Below the pieces are notes generated by a model that saw only the letters and a program-made list of their open reading frames with translations, was not told where the DNA came from and made no database searches. The position numbers and the translations under genes are program-made. DNA of 43,952 nucleotides from a virus, in IMG/VR virus record IMGVR_UViG_3300020171_000059, positions 1-43,952 of that record, one strand, 5' to 3'. This document shows positions 13,236-21,191 of the stretch, one piece after another (position 1 is the first letter of the stretch; each line of letters begins with the position of its first letter).

Positions 13236-16139
13236 ATGAAGAAAGTGGGCATTATAATGCTGATGCTGGCGGGCCTGGTGGGAACCGGGCTCGCACAGTA
13301 TTACCCCAGCGTGGCGACGAAGGGGCGGGTTGATGCGGGGGATGTGGCGATCTTCGATAGCGCCGGCGGCCGATTTATCAGCTCCGGTAGTATTATACCC
13401 GGATTGCGGGTGGGGATTCAGACCCAGACGGGCACGAATCTCTGCACGTTGACGAGTGTTTATACGGGAGTAGTGGCGGTGGCGGGAACAGCATTCACGG
13501 GTACGGTGCCGATTGTAGAGGGCACCCTGTATATGGCCGGATTCAGTAAGAGCGCTAGTTACGGCAACGTAACAATGAGCGTGGCGAATTTGACGTTTTG
13601 GGGGAGCGCGGCGGGAGCGATTAGTAACTACTTTGTGGCGCCAGGTACGGCGACGACGAATGTTATTATAGGGATTTATGGGAATGGGCTCAATAAGTCG
13701 GATGTGAGTAACGTCTATGTGAGCGCGATTACAGGCGGACATGTGTATATCGCCGGCCGGTTATGGGTGAGCGGGACGGAAGTCGTCGGTCTGGGTTCGA
13801 CGAATGAGCCCTTGTGGATAGCGGCGAGCAATGGAGTTGTTTATGACGCGGAGACGAACGGCTGGACGGTTTCTGCCCATTCCGCGTGGCTCACGAACGA
13901 GGCGTTGTGGATCGCGGCGAGCAATGGAGTTGTTTATGACGCGGACACGAACGGCTGGACGGTTTCTGCCCATTCTGCGTGGCTCACGAACGAGGCGTTG
14001 TGGATCGCGGCGAGCAATGGAGTTGTTTATGACGCGGACACGAACGGCTGGACGGTTTCTGCCCATTCTGCGTGGCTCACGAACGAGGCGTTGTGGATCG
14101 CGGCGAGCAATGGAGTTGTTTATGACGCGGAGACGAACGGCTGGACGGTTTCTGCCCATTCCGCGTGGCTCACGAACGAGGCGTTGTGGATCGCGGCAAG
14201 CAATGGAGTTGTTTATGACGCGGAGACGAACGGGTGGACGGTTTCTGCCCATTCCGCGTGGCTCACGAACGAGGCGTTATGGATCGCGGCGAGCAATGGA
14301 GTTGTTTATGACGCGGAGACGAACGGGTGGACGGTTTCTGCCCATTCCGCGTGGCTCACGAACGAGGCGTTATGGATCGCGGCGAGTAATGGAGTTGTCT
14401 ATGACGCGGACACGAACGGCTGGACGGTTTCTGCCCATTCCGCGTGGCTCACGAACGAGGCGTTGTGGATCGCGGCGAGTAATGGAGTTGTTTATGACGC
14501 GGAGACGAACGGGTGGACGGTTTCTGCCCATTCCGCGTGGCTGACCAACGAGGCGTTGTGGATTGCGGCGAGTAATGGAGTTGTCTATGACGCGGACACG
14601 AACGGCTGGACGGTTTCTGCCCATTCTGCGTGGCTCACGAACGAGGCGTTGTGGATCGCGGCGAGCAATGGAGTTGTCTATGACGCGGACACGAACGGTT
14701 GGACGGTGGCGGCACACCAGGCGTGGCTGACCAATGAGGAGTTATGGATCGCGGCAAGTAATGGAGTTGTTTATGACGCGGACACGAACGGTTGGACGGT
14801 GGCGGCACACCAGGCGTGGCTGACCAACGTGGCCTATGGCACGTCGGACGCAACGGCCTATCGCGGTGACTGGGGCGCAAGCGTGAGCGGGCAGGTGGCG
14901 ATTTTGAATACAAATACGGCTCCGCTACAATCGTATTTGAGTACATCGAACGCTTTGGGAATTGTGCTGACGAATTACTTCCCGTTGCAATCGGGGTTGT
15001 CGGGATCGAACGATCTTGCGATAATCAAGACAAACTATACAACCATCCCAATATTCACGGCGCACACGAATAACAGCGGGGCGAACATCCTACACCTTAC
15101 GACGGCTGAAAAGGCAATAGCTACCAATGCGCCCACCTTGGTCGAAGTGCTGACCCGAAGCAATGACGCTGGCAGCGGCTCAATCAGCAACCTGTTAATT
15201 CTCGACTTCGGAAGCGGTTGGCAAATCCGAAACAATTTGGGTTATCTCTTAATCGAAAACACCAACGGCCTACAGCTTGAATTTGATCCCACTACGCCCA
15301 AGTTCAAGTTCAACGAGCCTATTTACGTTGACGATAATGTGGTTTTGACCAACGCAATTCAAGGAGCCACAATCGCCGCATCTGATGCAGACGCTATCAC
15401 AACGAACTCGGGCATTTTATCCATTACCTGGAATACTAATGCGGCTGGCGGCGGAGCAAGTTCTGGGTTTCCGCTGATAGAAAATGGTAACATGGCCGGA
15501 TACTATCTAACCAACGGGGGATTTATTGGGGCAACCGGAGATTTTACTAAACTGACTGCGGGTAACTCTACCACGTGGACTGCGAGCGCATCGTCGAAGG
15601 CATATCTGCCAATCACATTCACTAACACGGGGATAGTATCCGCCTTGCAGGTCACGGGCGGGAGTCCGACGAATGGTGCGTTGTTGACGGCGACTAACAA
15701 TTCGGGACAACTAGGGTATATCTTTTCTCCTTCGTTTCATGCAACTGGAAACGGCACAGATTTTTCAATAACGACAGGAACTTGGACAGTAAAAACATTT
15801 CCCGTAGAAGAATTTGATTATGGTAATTGTTTTGATGGCACTAATTTCACGCCTTCTGTTGCTGGACGTTATTTGTTATCAGGGCAGGTAACATGGCGAG
15901 CTGTTCCCGATCAAAGTCAGATACTTGTAGGACTATACAAGAACGATGTACAATTCAAAACTTGCGAGGTGGTAGCGGGAGTTGGAGACGCGTGGGTTTC
16001 TCCAAATATCACCGTAATCGTTGATGTAAATTCGACCGGCACCAATTATTTCACCATCAAAATGTATGCAAGAGCTACAGGGACTAATATTCTAAACTCG
16101 GCGGTAGCTTCGTTCTTTTCAGGTTCAAGACTCCCATGA
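13236..16139 (+). CDS. Tail fibre-type protein: signal peptide, eleven 31-residue repeats, C1q-like tip
   Basis: 967 residues from ATG 13236. An upstream in-frame start at 13188 is rejected because it would translate the palindrome at 13195. It begins with a Sec-like signal (KKVGIIMLMLAGLVGTGLAQ). After a beta-rich domain come eleven repeats of EALWIAASNGVVYD.. (13806-14828), then Thr/Asn-rich fibre segments. The C-terminal ~130 residues (from FHATGNGTDFS) have the C1q/TNF-like layout: FPVEEFDYGNCFD..NFTPSVAGRYLLSGQVTW. Such tips trimerise and bind receptors. DNA from about 15000 on is AT-richer than the repeats, suggesting a swapped tip. Confidence 0.7.
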   Translation: MKKVGIIMLMLAGLVGTGLAQYYPSVATKGRVDAGDVAIFDSAGGRFISSGSIIPGLRVGIQTQTGTNLCTLTSVYTGVVAVAGTAFTGTVPIVEGTLYMAGFSKSASYGNVTMSVANLTFWGSAAGAISNYFVAPGTATTNVIIGIYGNGLNKSDVSNVYVSAITGGHVYIAGRLWVSGTEVVGLGSTNEPLWIAASNGVVYDAETNGWTVSAHSAWLTNEALWIAASNGVVYDADTNGWTVSAHSAWLTNEALWIAASNGVVYDADTNGWTVSAHSAWLTNEALWIAASNGVVYDAETNGWTVSAHSAWLTNEALWIAASNGVVYDAETNGWTVSAHSAWLTNEALWIAASNGVVYDAETNGWTVSAHSAWLTNEALWIAASNGVVYDADTNGWTVSAHSAWLTNEALWIAASNGVVYDAETNGWTVSAHSAWLTNEALWIAASNGVVYDADTNGWTVSAHSAWLTNEALWIAASNGVVYDADTNGWTVAAHQAWLTNEELWIAASNGVVYDADTNGWTVAAHQAWLTNVAYGTSDATAYRGDWGASVSGQVAILNTNTAPLQSYLSTSNALGIVLTNYFPLQSGLSGSNDLAIIKTNYTTIPIFTAHTNNSGANILHLTTAEKAIATNAPTLVEVLTRSNDAGSGSISNLLILDFGSGWQIRNNLGYLLIENTNGLQLEFDPTTPKFKFNEPIYVDDNVVLTNAIQGATIAASDADAITTNSGILSITWNTNAAGGGASSGFPLIENGNMAGYYLTNGGFIGATGDFTKLTAGNSTTWTASASSKAYLPITFTNTGIVSALQVTGGSPTNGALLTATNNSGQLGYIFSPSFHATGNGTDFSITTGTWTVKTFPVEEFDYGNCFDGTNFTPSVAGRYLLSGQVTWRAVPDQSQILVGLYKNDVQFKTCEVVAGVGDAWVSPNITVIVDVNSTGTNYFTIKMYARATGTNILNSAVASFFSGSRLP
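13806..14828 (+). repeat. Eleven tandem 93-bp coding repeats in the fibre gene
   Basis: Unit EALWIAASNGVVYDA[E/D]TNG + WTVSAHSAWLTN. The first has EP and the last two read TVAAHQAWLTN. Copies are nearly identical at DNA level, with E/D alternation, pointing to recent unequal exchange. Confidence 0.95.
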
Positions 16140-16163
16140 CCAAAAATACAAAGGAAAACAGGT

Positions 16164-16916
16164 ATGAAACGAATCTTTCTAATTGTCATTCCGATCATTT
16201 GCTTGACGCTGATTGCCGCCAACAAGTACGTGGTCGTTAATGATGCGGAACAGATGCCGTGGGAAACCATAGCCAACCCGCCGGGGCAAGTCACCAACCC
16301 GGTCGGATCGCACGTCAACTGGAACAACATGAACGCAACTAACGTGGGGTTCCTCGGGGCACTCACAGCGTCAGTTTACTCGGCTTCAGTATCCAATCTG
16401 GCCGTCACCAATCTGCAGGTCACGGGCGGTGTCACGAATGGTGGGATATTGTACTCGACGAACGCTCTCGGGCAACTCGGAATGCTGGGTGGATTGTTGG
16501 CAAATCGAAAACTATTTGTCAATGAGGCCGGAACCGCACCTGAATACGCAACAGGGGTTGCCACAGCGGAATTGACAATTAGCGCCACTAACGTCTCCAC
16601 GACCACCGCGTTTGTCACGTTGGGATTCAGACCATCGTCCGTGTTATTTTTAGCGTCAAATCAAGGATTCTTAACTCAATGTTCGGTGGGTTTTTCCGAT
16701 GCCGCCGGAAATGCTTATTGTCTTTATAATGACACTGGAACCACCGCTGGAAATTGGAATATCGGCGGGGGCGTTCCGATGTATCTTTTTGCGTCGGCCG
16801 GAAACAGTTTTTATGGGCTAATATCCTCCACGGCCACAAATGGGTTTACGTTGACTTTCACGCGAACCGGAACGCCGACGGGGAGTGTTCGGATAGATAT
16901 GTTGGGATTCAGATAA
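16164..16916 (+). CDS. Second fibre/receptor-binding-type protein with signal peptide
   Basis: 250 residues. Strong N-terminal hydrophobic segment MKRIFLIVIPIICLTLIAA (signal peptide or anchor), then Asn/Thr/Val-rich repeats like those in the preceding fibre (NLAVTNLQVTGGVTNGG matches a stretch near its end). The C-terminal domain (FRPSSVLFLASNQGFLTQCS ... NGFTLTFTRTGTPTGSV) looks like a beta-sandwich receptor-binding tip. AAAGGAAAACAGGT precedes the start. AT-richer than the head genes. It probably works together with the larger fibre. Confidence 0.6.
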   Translation: MKRIFLIVIPIICLTLIAANKYVVVNDAEQMPWETIANPPGQVTNPVGSHVNWNNMNATNVGFLGALTASVYSASVSNLAVTNLQVTGGVTNGGILYSTNALGQLGMLGGLLANRKLFVNEAGTAPEYATGVATAELTISATNVSTTTAFVTLGFRPSSVLFLASNQGFLTQCSVGFSDAAGNAYCLYNDTGTTAGNWNIGGGVPMYLFASAGNSFYGLISSTATNGFTLTFTRTGTPTGSVRIDMLGFR

Positions 16917-16948
16917 TCCGGCATCGTGATCGTGAGGTATGAAACACC

Positions 16949-17029
16949 ATGAAAACACCATGTTCAAAATGTTCCTTCCGGTGGACACCGGATTTGTGTA
17001 GGCAGATTAAGTGTAAGTGGAAGAAATGA
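16949..17029 (+). CDS. 26-residue Cys-rich micropeptide
   Basis: ATG 16949 to TGA 17029, 26 residues: CSKC at residues 5-8 and two further Cys at about 17 and 22 (C-X2-C-X8-C-X4-C), otherwise Lys/Trp-rich. Four cysteines in so short a chain suggest a zinc knuckle. GTGAGGT lies upstream. The stop overlaps the next ATG, as with other genes in this cassette, which supports it being real. Confidence 0.4.
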   Translation: MKTPCSKCSFRWTPDLCRQIKCKWKK

Positions 17030-17160
17030 AAAGCGTTATCCTATTTTCGTTGGTGCTCATTGCGGCGGCGGCAGTCCTCGCCGGAATGGTATCGATCCGG
17101 TGTATGGCCTGGTGTTTTGGACGTGGTTATTATTGGGAGCAAAGAAAGGCGGCGGGATGA
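17026..17160 (+). CDS. 44-residue single-pass membrane protein (lysis cassette)
   Basis: ATG 17026 overlaps the preceding stop (ATGA). One hydrophobic segment SVILFSLVLIAAAAVLAGMV followed by SIRCMAWCFGRGYYWEQRK. Size and place next to other small membrane genes suggest a holin, antiholin or spanin part; no sequence proof. Confidence 0.45.
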   Translation: MKSVILFSLVLIAAAAVLAGMVSIRCMAWCFGRGYYWEQRKAAG

Positions 17161-17161
17161 T

Positions 17162-17389
17162 ATGACGTTAAGCAACTCTCCGAATCTGGTTTGGGCCGCC
17201 AATGCGTTGCTTGCGTTGGTCATGGGCGTCTGTGGTTGGAACATCAACCGCGAGTACGACAGGAACGATGACCAGGACCGGCGCATTCAGGCTGTGGAAC
17301 GGGCAATCGTCAAGCTGGATTTTATGTCTGACGACCTCAAGGAAATCAAGAGTGACGTGAAACGACTCAATCGGGATAGATCGCCATGA
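17162..17389 (+). CDS. Small membrane protein with C-terminal coiled coil (holin/spanin candidate)
   Basis: 75 residues from ATG 17162. The longer upstream reading would overlap the 17026 gene and lacks a site. N-terminal transmembrane segment (LVWAANALLALVMGVCGW) then a charged helix (DQDRRIQAVERAIVKLDFMSDDLKEIKSDVKRL). The topology fits a holin of the one-helix plus coiled-coil type, or an inner-membrane spanin-like protein. The stop overlaps the next ATG. Confidence 0.5.
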   Translation: MTLSNSPNLVWAANALLALVMGVCGWNINREYDRNDDQDRRIQAVERAIVKLDFMSDDLKEIKSDVKRLNRDRSP

Positions 17390-17679
17390 TGGACGAGTTT
17401 GTCAAGAAGCATACCGATCACCTCGCGTTTCTGAAGAACATGCTGAAGAATGTCCACGACAAGGCCGACCATTTCGAGATCGAGCGTGACATCGCCACGC
17501 TGGAAAAGAACATTGAGGCGATGCAAAAGTGGCAGGAGTCACAGGTGAAGATCAAATCCCAAACGCAGATGCTGGCGGAGTGCTCGGAGAACGGAGACGT
17601 GCGACTGGACTATCCATACTCGCATCAACCGAATGGCGTAAAGCCAGAACCAAGAACGATCAGGCCGGAGGATCAATGA
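17386..17679 (+). CDS. Coiled-coil protein of the lysis cassette
   Basis: 97 residues, no membrane segment. Long charged helix (KKHTDHLAFLKNMLKNVHDK..FEIERDIATLEKNIEAMQKWQ) and a Pro-rich tail. ATGA overlap with the upstream gene and four-base overlap with the DUF1353 gene. Function unknown; it may partner with the upstream coiled-coil membrane protein. Confidence 0.5.
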   Translation: MMDEFVKKHTDHLAFLKNMLKNVHDKADHFEIERDIATLEKNIEAMQKWQESQVKIKSQTQMLAECSENGDVRLDYPYSHQPNGVKPEPRTIRPEDQ

Positions 17680-18146
17680 AAAAACTTTCCGATATGCATG
17701 ACGCCTCAAAAGGGGGACTGCACATTCGCGTATCCGATCCCGAAAAGCGGTTTATCGGTTGGCTGATTACCGGGTATGTTGATGGACAACGCGCAGTACT
17801 CAATAACAATTTCGGGTACATGACCAAAGCCGGGGAGATCACGACGGCACGCAAGGGGTTTATCTTCGACTGGGCCAGCATTCCGCGACCCCTGCAGATC
17901 ATCTATCCACCGGCTGGGGATGGGACGAATTTTTACGGGGTGGCGGCGTGTTTTCACGACTGGCTTTACAGTCATCGGAAGATAGGGGGCAGGCCGATCG
18001 AACGCCGGGAAGCCGACGATCTATTCTATGAGGTCATGCGCTATGTTGGGTGCCGACGGACGCTGGCCTGGACAATGTGGGCGGCGGTGCGGACGGCGGG
18101 CTGGATTCCCTGGATGCAGAGAAAAAAGAAGGACATCATTCCGTGA
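17676..18146 (+). CDS. DUF1353 family protein
   Basis: 156 residues from ATG 17676, with GGAGG upstream. An earlier in-frame start is rejected because it lies wholly inside the preceding gene. The family core is clear: GFIFDWASIPRP, then GVAACFHDWLYSH, ADDLFYEVMRYVGC and AVRTAGW. DUF1353 proteins are common in phage lysis/tail regions; their activity is not established to my knowledge, though the conserved His/Asp pairs (HDWLY) hint at an enzyme. Part of the tightly coupled lysis cassette. Confidence 0.85.
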   Translation: MKKLSDMHDASKGGLHIRVSDPEKRFIGWLITGYVDGQRAVLNNNFGYMTKAGEITTARKGFIFDWASIPRPLQIIYPPAGDGTNFYGVAACFHDWLYSHRKIGGRPIERREADDLFYEVMRYVGCRRTLAWTMWAAVRTAGWIPWMQRKKKDIIP

Positions 18147-18322
18147 GTGAGATGACCGTACCGAAATCTATAATTCGCGTTACCAACGATGAAATCGCGG
18201 CAGTGTCACGGATGGTGGCAATGGATATTCAGAGTCAATACCCGAAAGTAGATTATCTTTCAACCACCGTTGCGATATCCGTTACTGCCGCTATGAAAAT
18301 TGTTTTCAAGACGGAGAAATAA
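18143..18322 (+). CDS. Hypothetical small protein
   Basis: 59 residues from GTG 18143 (GTGA overlap); ATG 18152 is an alternative. Reads TVPKSIIRVTNDEIAAVSRM...DYLSTTVAISVTAAMKIVF. Helical, no family recognised. Confidence 0.45.
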   Translation: MSEMTVPKSIIRVTNDEIAAVSRMVAMDIQSQYPKVDYLSTTVAISVTAAMKIVFKTEK

Positions 18323-18323
18323 A

Positions 18324-18476
18324 ATGACGAACATCAACGGCATTGCGGACATTGTGCGGGTGGTTTCCCAGGCGGCGAACGACGATTGGAGAATATCAGC
18401 CGGGATGGTGGGAGCCGGGATTCTGCTGGGATTGTTTGAGGGTGTCCGACGCTGGCGCAAAAGGAGAAAGAAGTGA
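18324..18476 (+). CDS. 50-residue membrane protein (holin-like)
   Basis: One hydrophobic Gly-rich segment (ISAGMVGAGILLGLFEGV) followed by a strongly basic tail RRWRKRRKK, the layout of small holins and of phage rz-region proteins. Starts one base after the preceding stop; its stop overlaps the GTG of the glycosidase-like gene. Confidence 0.5.
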   Translation: MTNINGIADIVRVVSQAANDDWRISAGMVGAGILLGLFEGVRRWRKRRKK

Positions 18477-19234
18477 AACCACTGCTGATAAATAATTCCC
18501 TCTTCTGGCAATACGAAGGCAAGGTGGCCTGCTCCTGGTATCTCTGCGGGGATGGAGTCAATGACGCCATGCGCGACGCTCATATCCTGTGGTGCATTGA
18601 CCACGGGTGCGACGGAACAATTCTATGTTTGAACAACGAGGAATTGATGACCCTGTTTGCGGATGAGTACATGAGGACGCTGGACATGCGAAAGTACGAG
18701 ACGCTGATATGTTACCTGGACACGCTGAAAGATAACGGCGCCAAGATCGTTTTTGCGTTTTTTGACGGCCCGGCAATTCCTGGCGCGAAGTATCCATGCC
18801 TGAAATACATGGACCGACATGAAGGTTTCATTGCGGCGGCGTGTAAGACCTTGAACCCTTACGCTAGCGCCTATCTGATCGGTTGCGAAACCAACCGCTA
18901 CTGGTCAACCGATATTGTGCGACAGGCGATTGCTTGCACAAAGCAACATGCCGGACTGATCCCGGTTGGGACGCATGAGCAATGGAACCCGCATGAACGC
19001 GAATTTCCGGGCGGTGACTTCTGCTGTTATGAAACCCGGAATCATCCGAAGGACGGCGATTCAATCTCCGTGGCCGATATGGTGGCCGAGATTCAGCATA
19101 TCCAAACCCACTTGCCACCGGGATTCCCCGTGTGGGTTGCCGAGCACAACCTGAACAACAGCCGGCGCGGGCTGGACCAGGCGCGGGCAATGGCCGAGAT
19201 TCCCGGCGTGGTGGGAGTGGGAGCGCCGATATGA
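18473..19234 (+). CDS. Putative TIM-barrel glycoside hydrolase (candidate endolysin/depolymerase)
   Basis: 253 residues, GTG start overlapping the upstream stop. Alternating strand/helix pattern with a start like GH catalytic domains (NNSLFWQYEGKVACSWYLCGDG). Two candidate catalytic glutamates end predicted strands: Glu139 in LIGCETNRYW and Glu224 in VWVAEHNLN, about 85 residues apart as in clan GH-A retaining enzymes. Its place right after a holin-like gene suggests it degrades the cell wall or a surface glycan. No standard lysozyme, amidase or peptidase motif is present, and I cannot name the GH family. Confidence 0.5.
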   Translation: MKPLLINNSLFWQYEGKVACSWYLCGDGVNDAMRDAHILWCIDHGCDGTILCLNNEELMTLFADEYMRTLDMRKYETLICYLDTLKDNGAKIVFAFFDGPAIPGAKYPCLKYMDRHEGFIAAACKTLNPYASAYLIGCETNRYWSTDIVRQAIACTKQHAGLIPVGTHEQWNPHEREFPGGDFCCYETRNHPKDGDSISVADMVAEIQHIQTHLPPGFPVWVAEHNLNNSRRGLDQARAMAEIPGVVGVGAPI

Positions 19235-19327
19235 AGGAAGAACGGCTTGCTTTGCTTCGCGCGCGGCGCCGGAGCAAAACGCTCGGGTAGCTACGGAGGG
19301 GCAGGCAAGTTGGCAGGGAGCAAAATT
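19235..19327. repeat. Gap with dispersed repeat fragment upstream of the tRNA
   Basis: CGGCGCCGGAGCAAAACGCTCGGGTAGCTACGGAGGGGCAGG is a degenerate member of the GCTC..GAGCTA..GGGGCAGG family. No gene seen. Confidence 0.45.
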
Positions 19328-19399
19328 TGCGGGGAGGGAAAACGGGAATCCACCGGGTTCATAGTCCGGAGAGAGCTGGTTCGACTCCAGCCCCCGCTA
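19328..19399 (+). tRNA. tRNA-Met (anticodon CAT)
   Basis: 72 nt cloverleaf read by eye: acceptor GCGGGG/CCCCGC with a T-T mismatch at the outermost pair, a D-arm with GGG in its loop, anticodon stem CCGGG/TCCGG with loop TTCATAG (anticodon at 19360-19362), variable AGAGA, T-arm GCTGG-TTCGACT-CCAGC, discriminator A, no encoded CCA. The mismatched first pair and three G residues at the base of the anticodon stem are initiator-like features, so elongator Met, initiator or Ile2 cannot be separated by eye. Confidence 0.7.
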
Positions 19400-19404
19400 T
19401 TTAA

Positions 19405-19442
19405 GAAGAGGTCAGAGGGTCAGAGGTCAGAGGGTCAGTAGG
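19405..19442 (+). repeat. AGAGGTCAGAGGGTCAG repeat
   Basis: Three to four units between the tRNA and the next structural gene; family as at 4332. Confidence 0.75.
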
Positions 19443-19454
19443 AGATGATGGGAA

Positions 19455-21191
19455 ATGACAGAACTATCAGATGCGAGTCTAGCGGAATTACTGGCTGAGA
19501 ATAAGGCGCAACTCAGCGACCTGGATGAAGACCAGGGGCTGGGTGAGGATGTCTTGGTTCGGACCTGGACGGTGGGTCAGGACGATCTGAACGGATGCCT
19601 GGCCTATCTGAAGGCCCAGACTACGATTGCAAGTCCCATGACGGGGACTCGGTGGGCCCGGACCGGGACCTGGTATGCCGGCGAAGTGAAGTATAAGCCC
19701 GGTAATGTCAATCCCCTGGTGGCGAGTGGCGCGGGTGGCTTGGTATGGGTCCTCTATCAGACGTTAAGCAAAGGCGATAAGATCATCACGATCAACGAGG
19801 ACAATGCTGCCTTTACGAGGCAGACGATCATCCACACTTATAATCCGGATATCCCGTCCGGCACGGCGGCAGCGGGTAAGATTGTCAGGGTAGAGGCCAG
19901 TCCGACGGAGCTGGGCCGGGAACGGACCAGCCAGGAGACTACAACGCCTAAGGACCAGGTGGCGACGGCTTATGATCGGAGCAAGGCGGCCGATGCCACG
20001 AAGATCCTGCATACCGAGAACGCCACGCCATTGACCCTGCCGGCAGATATTAAGGGGACAATCGTGCGGCAGTCGGCCCAGCCGACGGAAGCGGGGAATG
20101 ACCGGACGACGGTGGATACGATTGTGCCGAAGGACCAGGTGGCGACGGCTTACGATCGGAGTAAGGCGGCGGATGCGACGAAGGTGGTTCATTCGGAGAA
20201 TGCGACGCCGTTGACCCAGCCGGCGGACGTGAAGGGTACAATCGTGCGTCAGAGCGCGGCGCCGACGGAAGCGGGGAATGACCGGACGACGGTGGATACG
20301 ATCGTGCCGAAGGACCAGGTGGCGACGGCTTATGACGATAGCGCGGCGGCGGCGGCTACGAAGGTCGTGCATACGGAGAATGAGACGCCCTTGGTTGCGC
20401 CAACACCGACCCCGGGGACGATCGTGCGGCAGTCGGCCCAGCCGACGGAAGCGGGGAATGAGCGGACGCAGGTGGAGACGATCGTAGCGATTGACCAGGT
20501 GGCGACGAGCGGGGAGGATACGGCGCTCCATTCGGCGCTCAAGACGGTGAATACGGAGAACGCTTCGCCGCCGGCGGCGCCGCCGACGCGCGCTACGAAT
20601 ACGACGGTGGAGACGGATTCCCAGCCAACCGAATCCGGCCGCCGGCGCACGATGTCGAACGTGAGGACGGCGAAGCCGGTTAACGTGGCGGAATATGTTT
20701 CACGGTACGGGGCGGATGCGACGGATTATCTCACGGAGATACATCATGATCCTAACGCGCCGGCGATCGTGGATCAGACAGCAAGCGGAGTTGAGACGGC
20801 GGTGTTATCGCATGAGCTGGACGATTACCTGACGCGGAATTACCGGAAGTTACGGTCGGTGAAGAAGTATCCGCTATCGGCCGAAGAGAACGTATCAGGA
20901 ATATCATGGGTAGTTTACGGCGATTATGAACTGGCTACATCCCAGGTATTTTCCGTGCCATTGGGCCGGTATTGGAATGACCATACTTACGTTTATCAGC
21001 GGATTGCGACCTACACGATGAGGTATTTTGCGACGGCGACACTGGCGGCGGCATTTATCGGCGGAACGGTGACGGTGGACAACAGCGGGAGCCATATCAG
21101 CAATACGGGCCCCTTTGAATGGTTGGGAATCAAGATCGTGCATACGAAGACGCTGATCACAACTTACAATTACACGGAGCCGACAGTATGA
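19455..21191 (+). CDS. Structural protein with four 60-residue repeats
   Basis: 578 residues. The N-terminal ~140 residues are mixed, with a domain around TWTVGQDDLNGCLAYLKAQ. They are followed by four tandem 60-residue units (19881-20600), each IVRQSAQPTEAGNDRTTVDT + IVPKDQVATAYDRS..., and a degenerate fifth. The C-terminal ~190 residues (from NVAEYVSRYGADA) are non-repetitive and beta-rich. Probably a tail or baseplate-associated fibre part given the context; no family recognised. ATGA overlap with the next gene. Confidence 0.55.
   Translation: MTELSDASLAELLAENKAQLSDLDEDQGLGEDVLVRTWTVGQDDLNGCLAYLKAQTTIASPMTGTRWARTGTWYAGEVKYKPGNVNPLVASGAGGLVWVLYQTLSKGDKIITINEDNAAFTRQTIIHTYNPDIPSGTAAAGKIVRVEASPTELGRERTSQETTTPKDQVATAYDRSKAADATKILHTENATPLTLPADIKGTIVRQSAQPTEAGNDRTTVDTIVPKDQVATAYDRSKAADATKVVHSENATPLTQPADVKGTIVRQSAAPTEAGNDRTTVDTIVPKDQVATAYDDSAAAAATKVVHTENETPLVAPTPTPGTIVRQSAQPTEAGNERTQVETIVAIDQVATSGEDTALHSALKTVNTENASPPAAPPTRATNTTVETDSQPTESGRRRTMSNVRTAKPVNVAEYVSRYGADATDYLTEIHHDPNAPAIVDQTASGVETAVLSHELDDYLTRNYRKLRSVKKYPLSAEENVSGISWVVYGDYELATSQVFSVPLGRYWNDHTYVYQRIATYTMRYFATATLAAAFIGGTVTVDNSGSHISNTGPFEWLGIKIVHTKTLITTYNYTEPTV
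19881..20600 (+). repeat. Four tandem 180-bp coding repeats
   Basis: Units begin at 19881, 20061, 20241 and 20421 with ATYGT(G/C)(C/A)GG; the central two are most similar, the outer ones diverged. Confidence 0.9.

Noticed and set aside
13831-14544. Arg-rich ORF in the +1 frame of the fibre repeats
   Set aside because: Open only because the repeat unit length is divisible by three and lacks stops in that frame; no ribosome-binding site.
13761-14717. Regular repeats at 13.8-14.8 kb as a CRISPR array
   Set aside because: Units are contiguous 93-bp coding repeats without unique spacers, in frame with the fibre protein; no cas genes.
13236-16916. Diversity-generating retroelement acting on the fibre tip
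   Set aside because: No reverse transcriptase and no template/variable repeat pair seen in the window.
17060-17161. N-terminal extension of the 17162 membrane protein
   Set aside because: It would overlap the 17026 gene almost entirely and has no ribosome-binding site; ATG 17162 directly precedes the membrane helix.
19247-19441. 64-codon ORF across the tRNA
   Set aside because: Its sequence is translated repeat DNA and the tRNA-Met gene; no independent coding signal.
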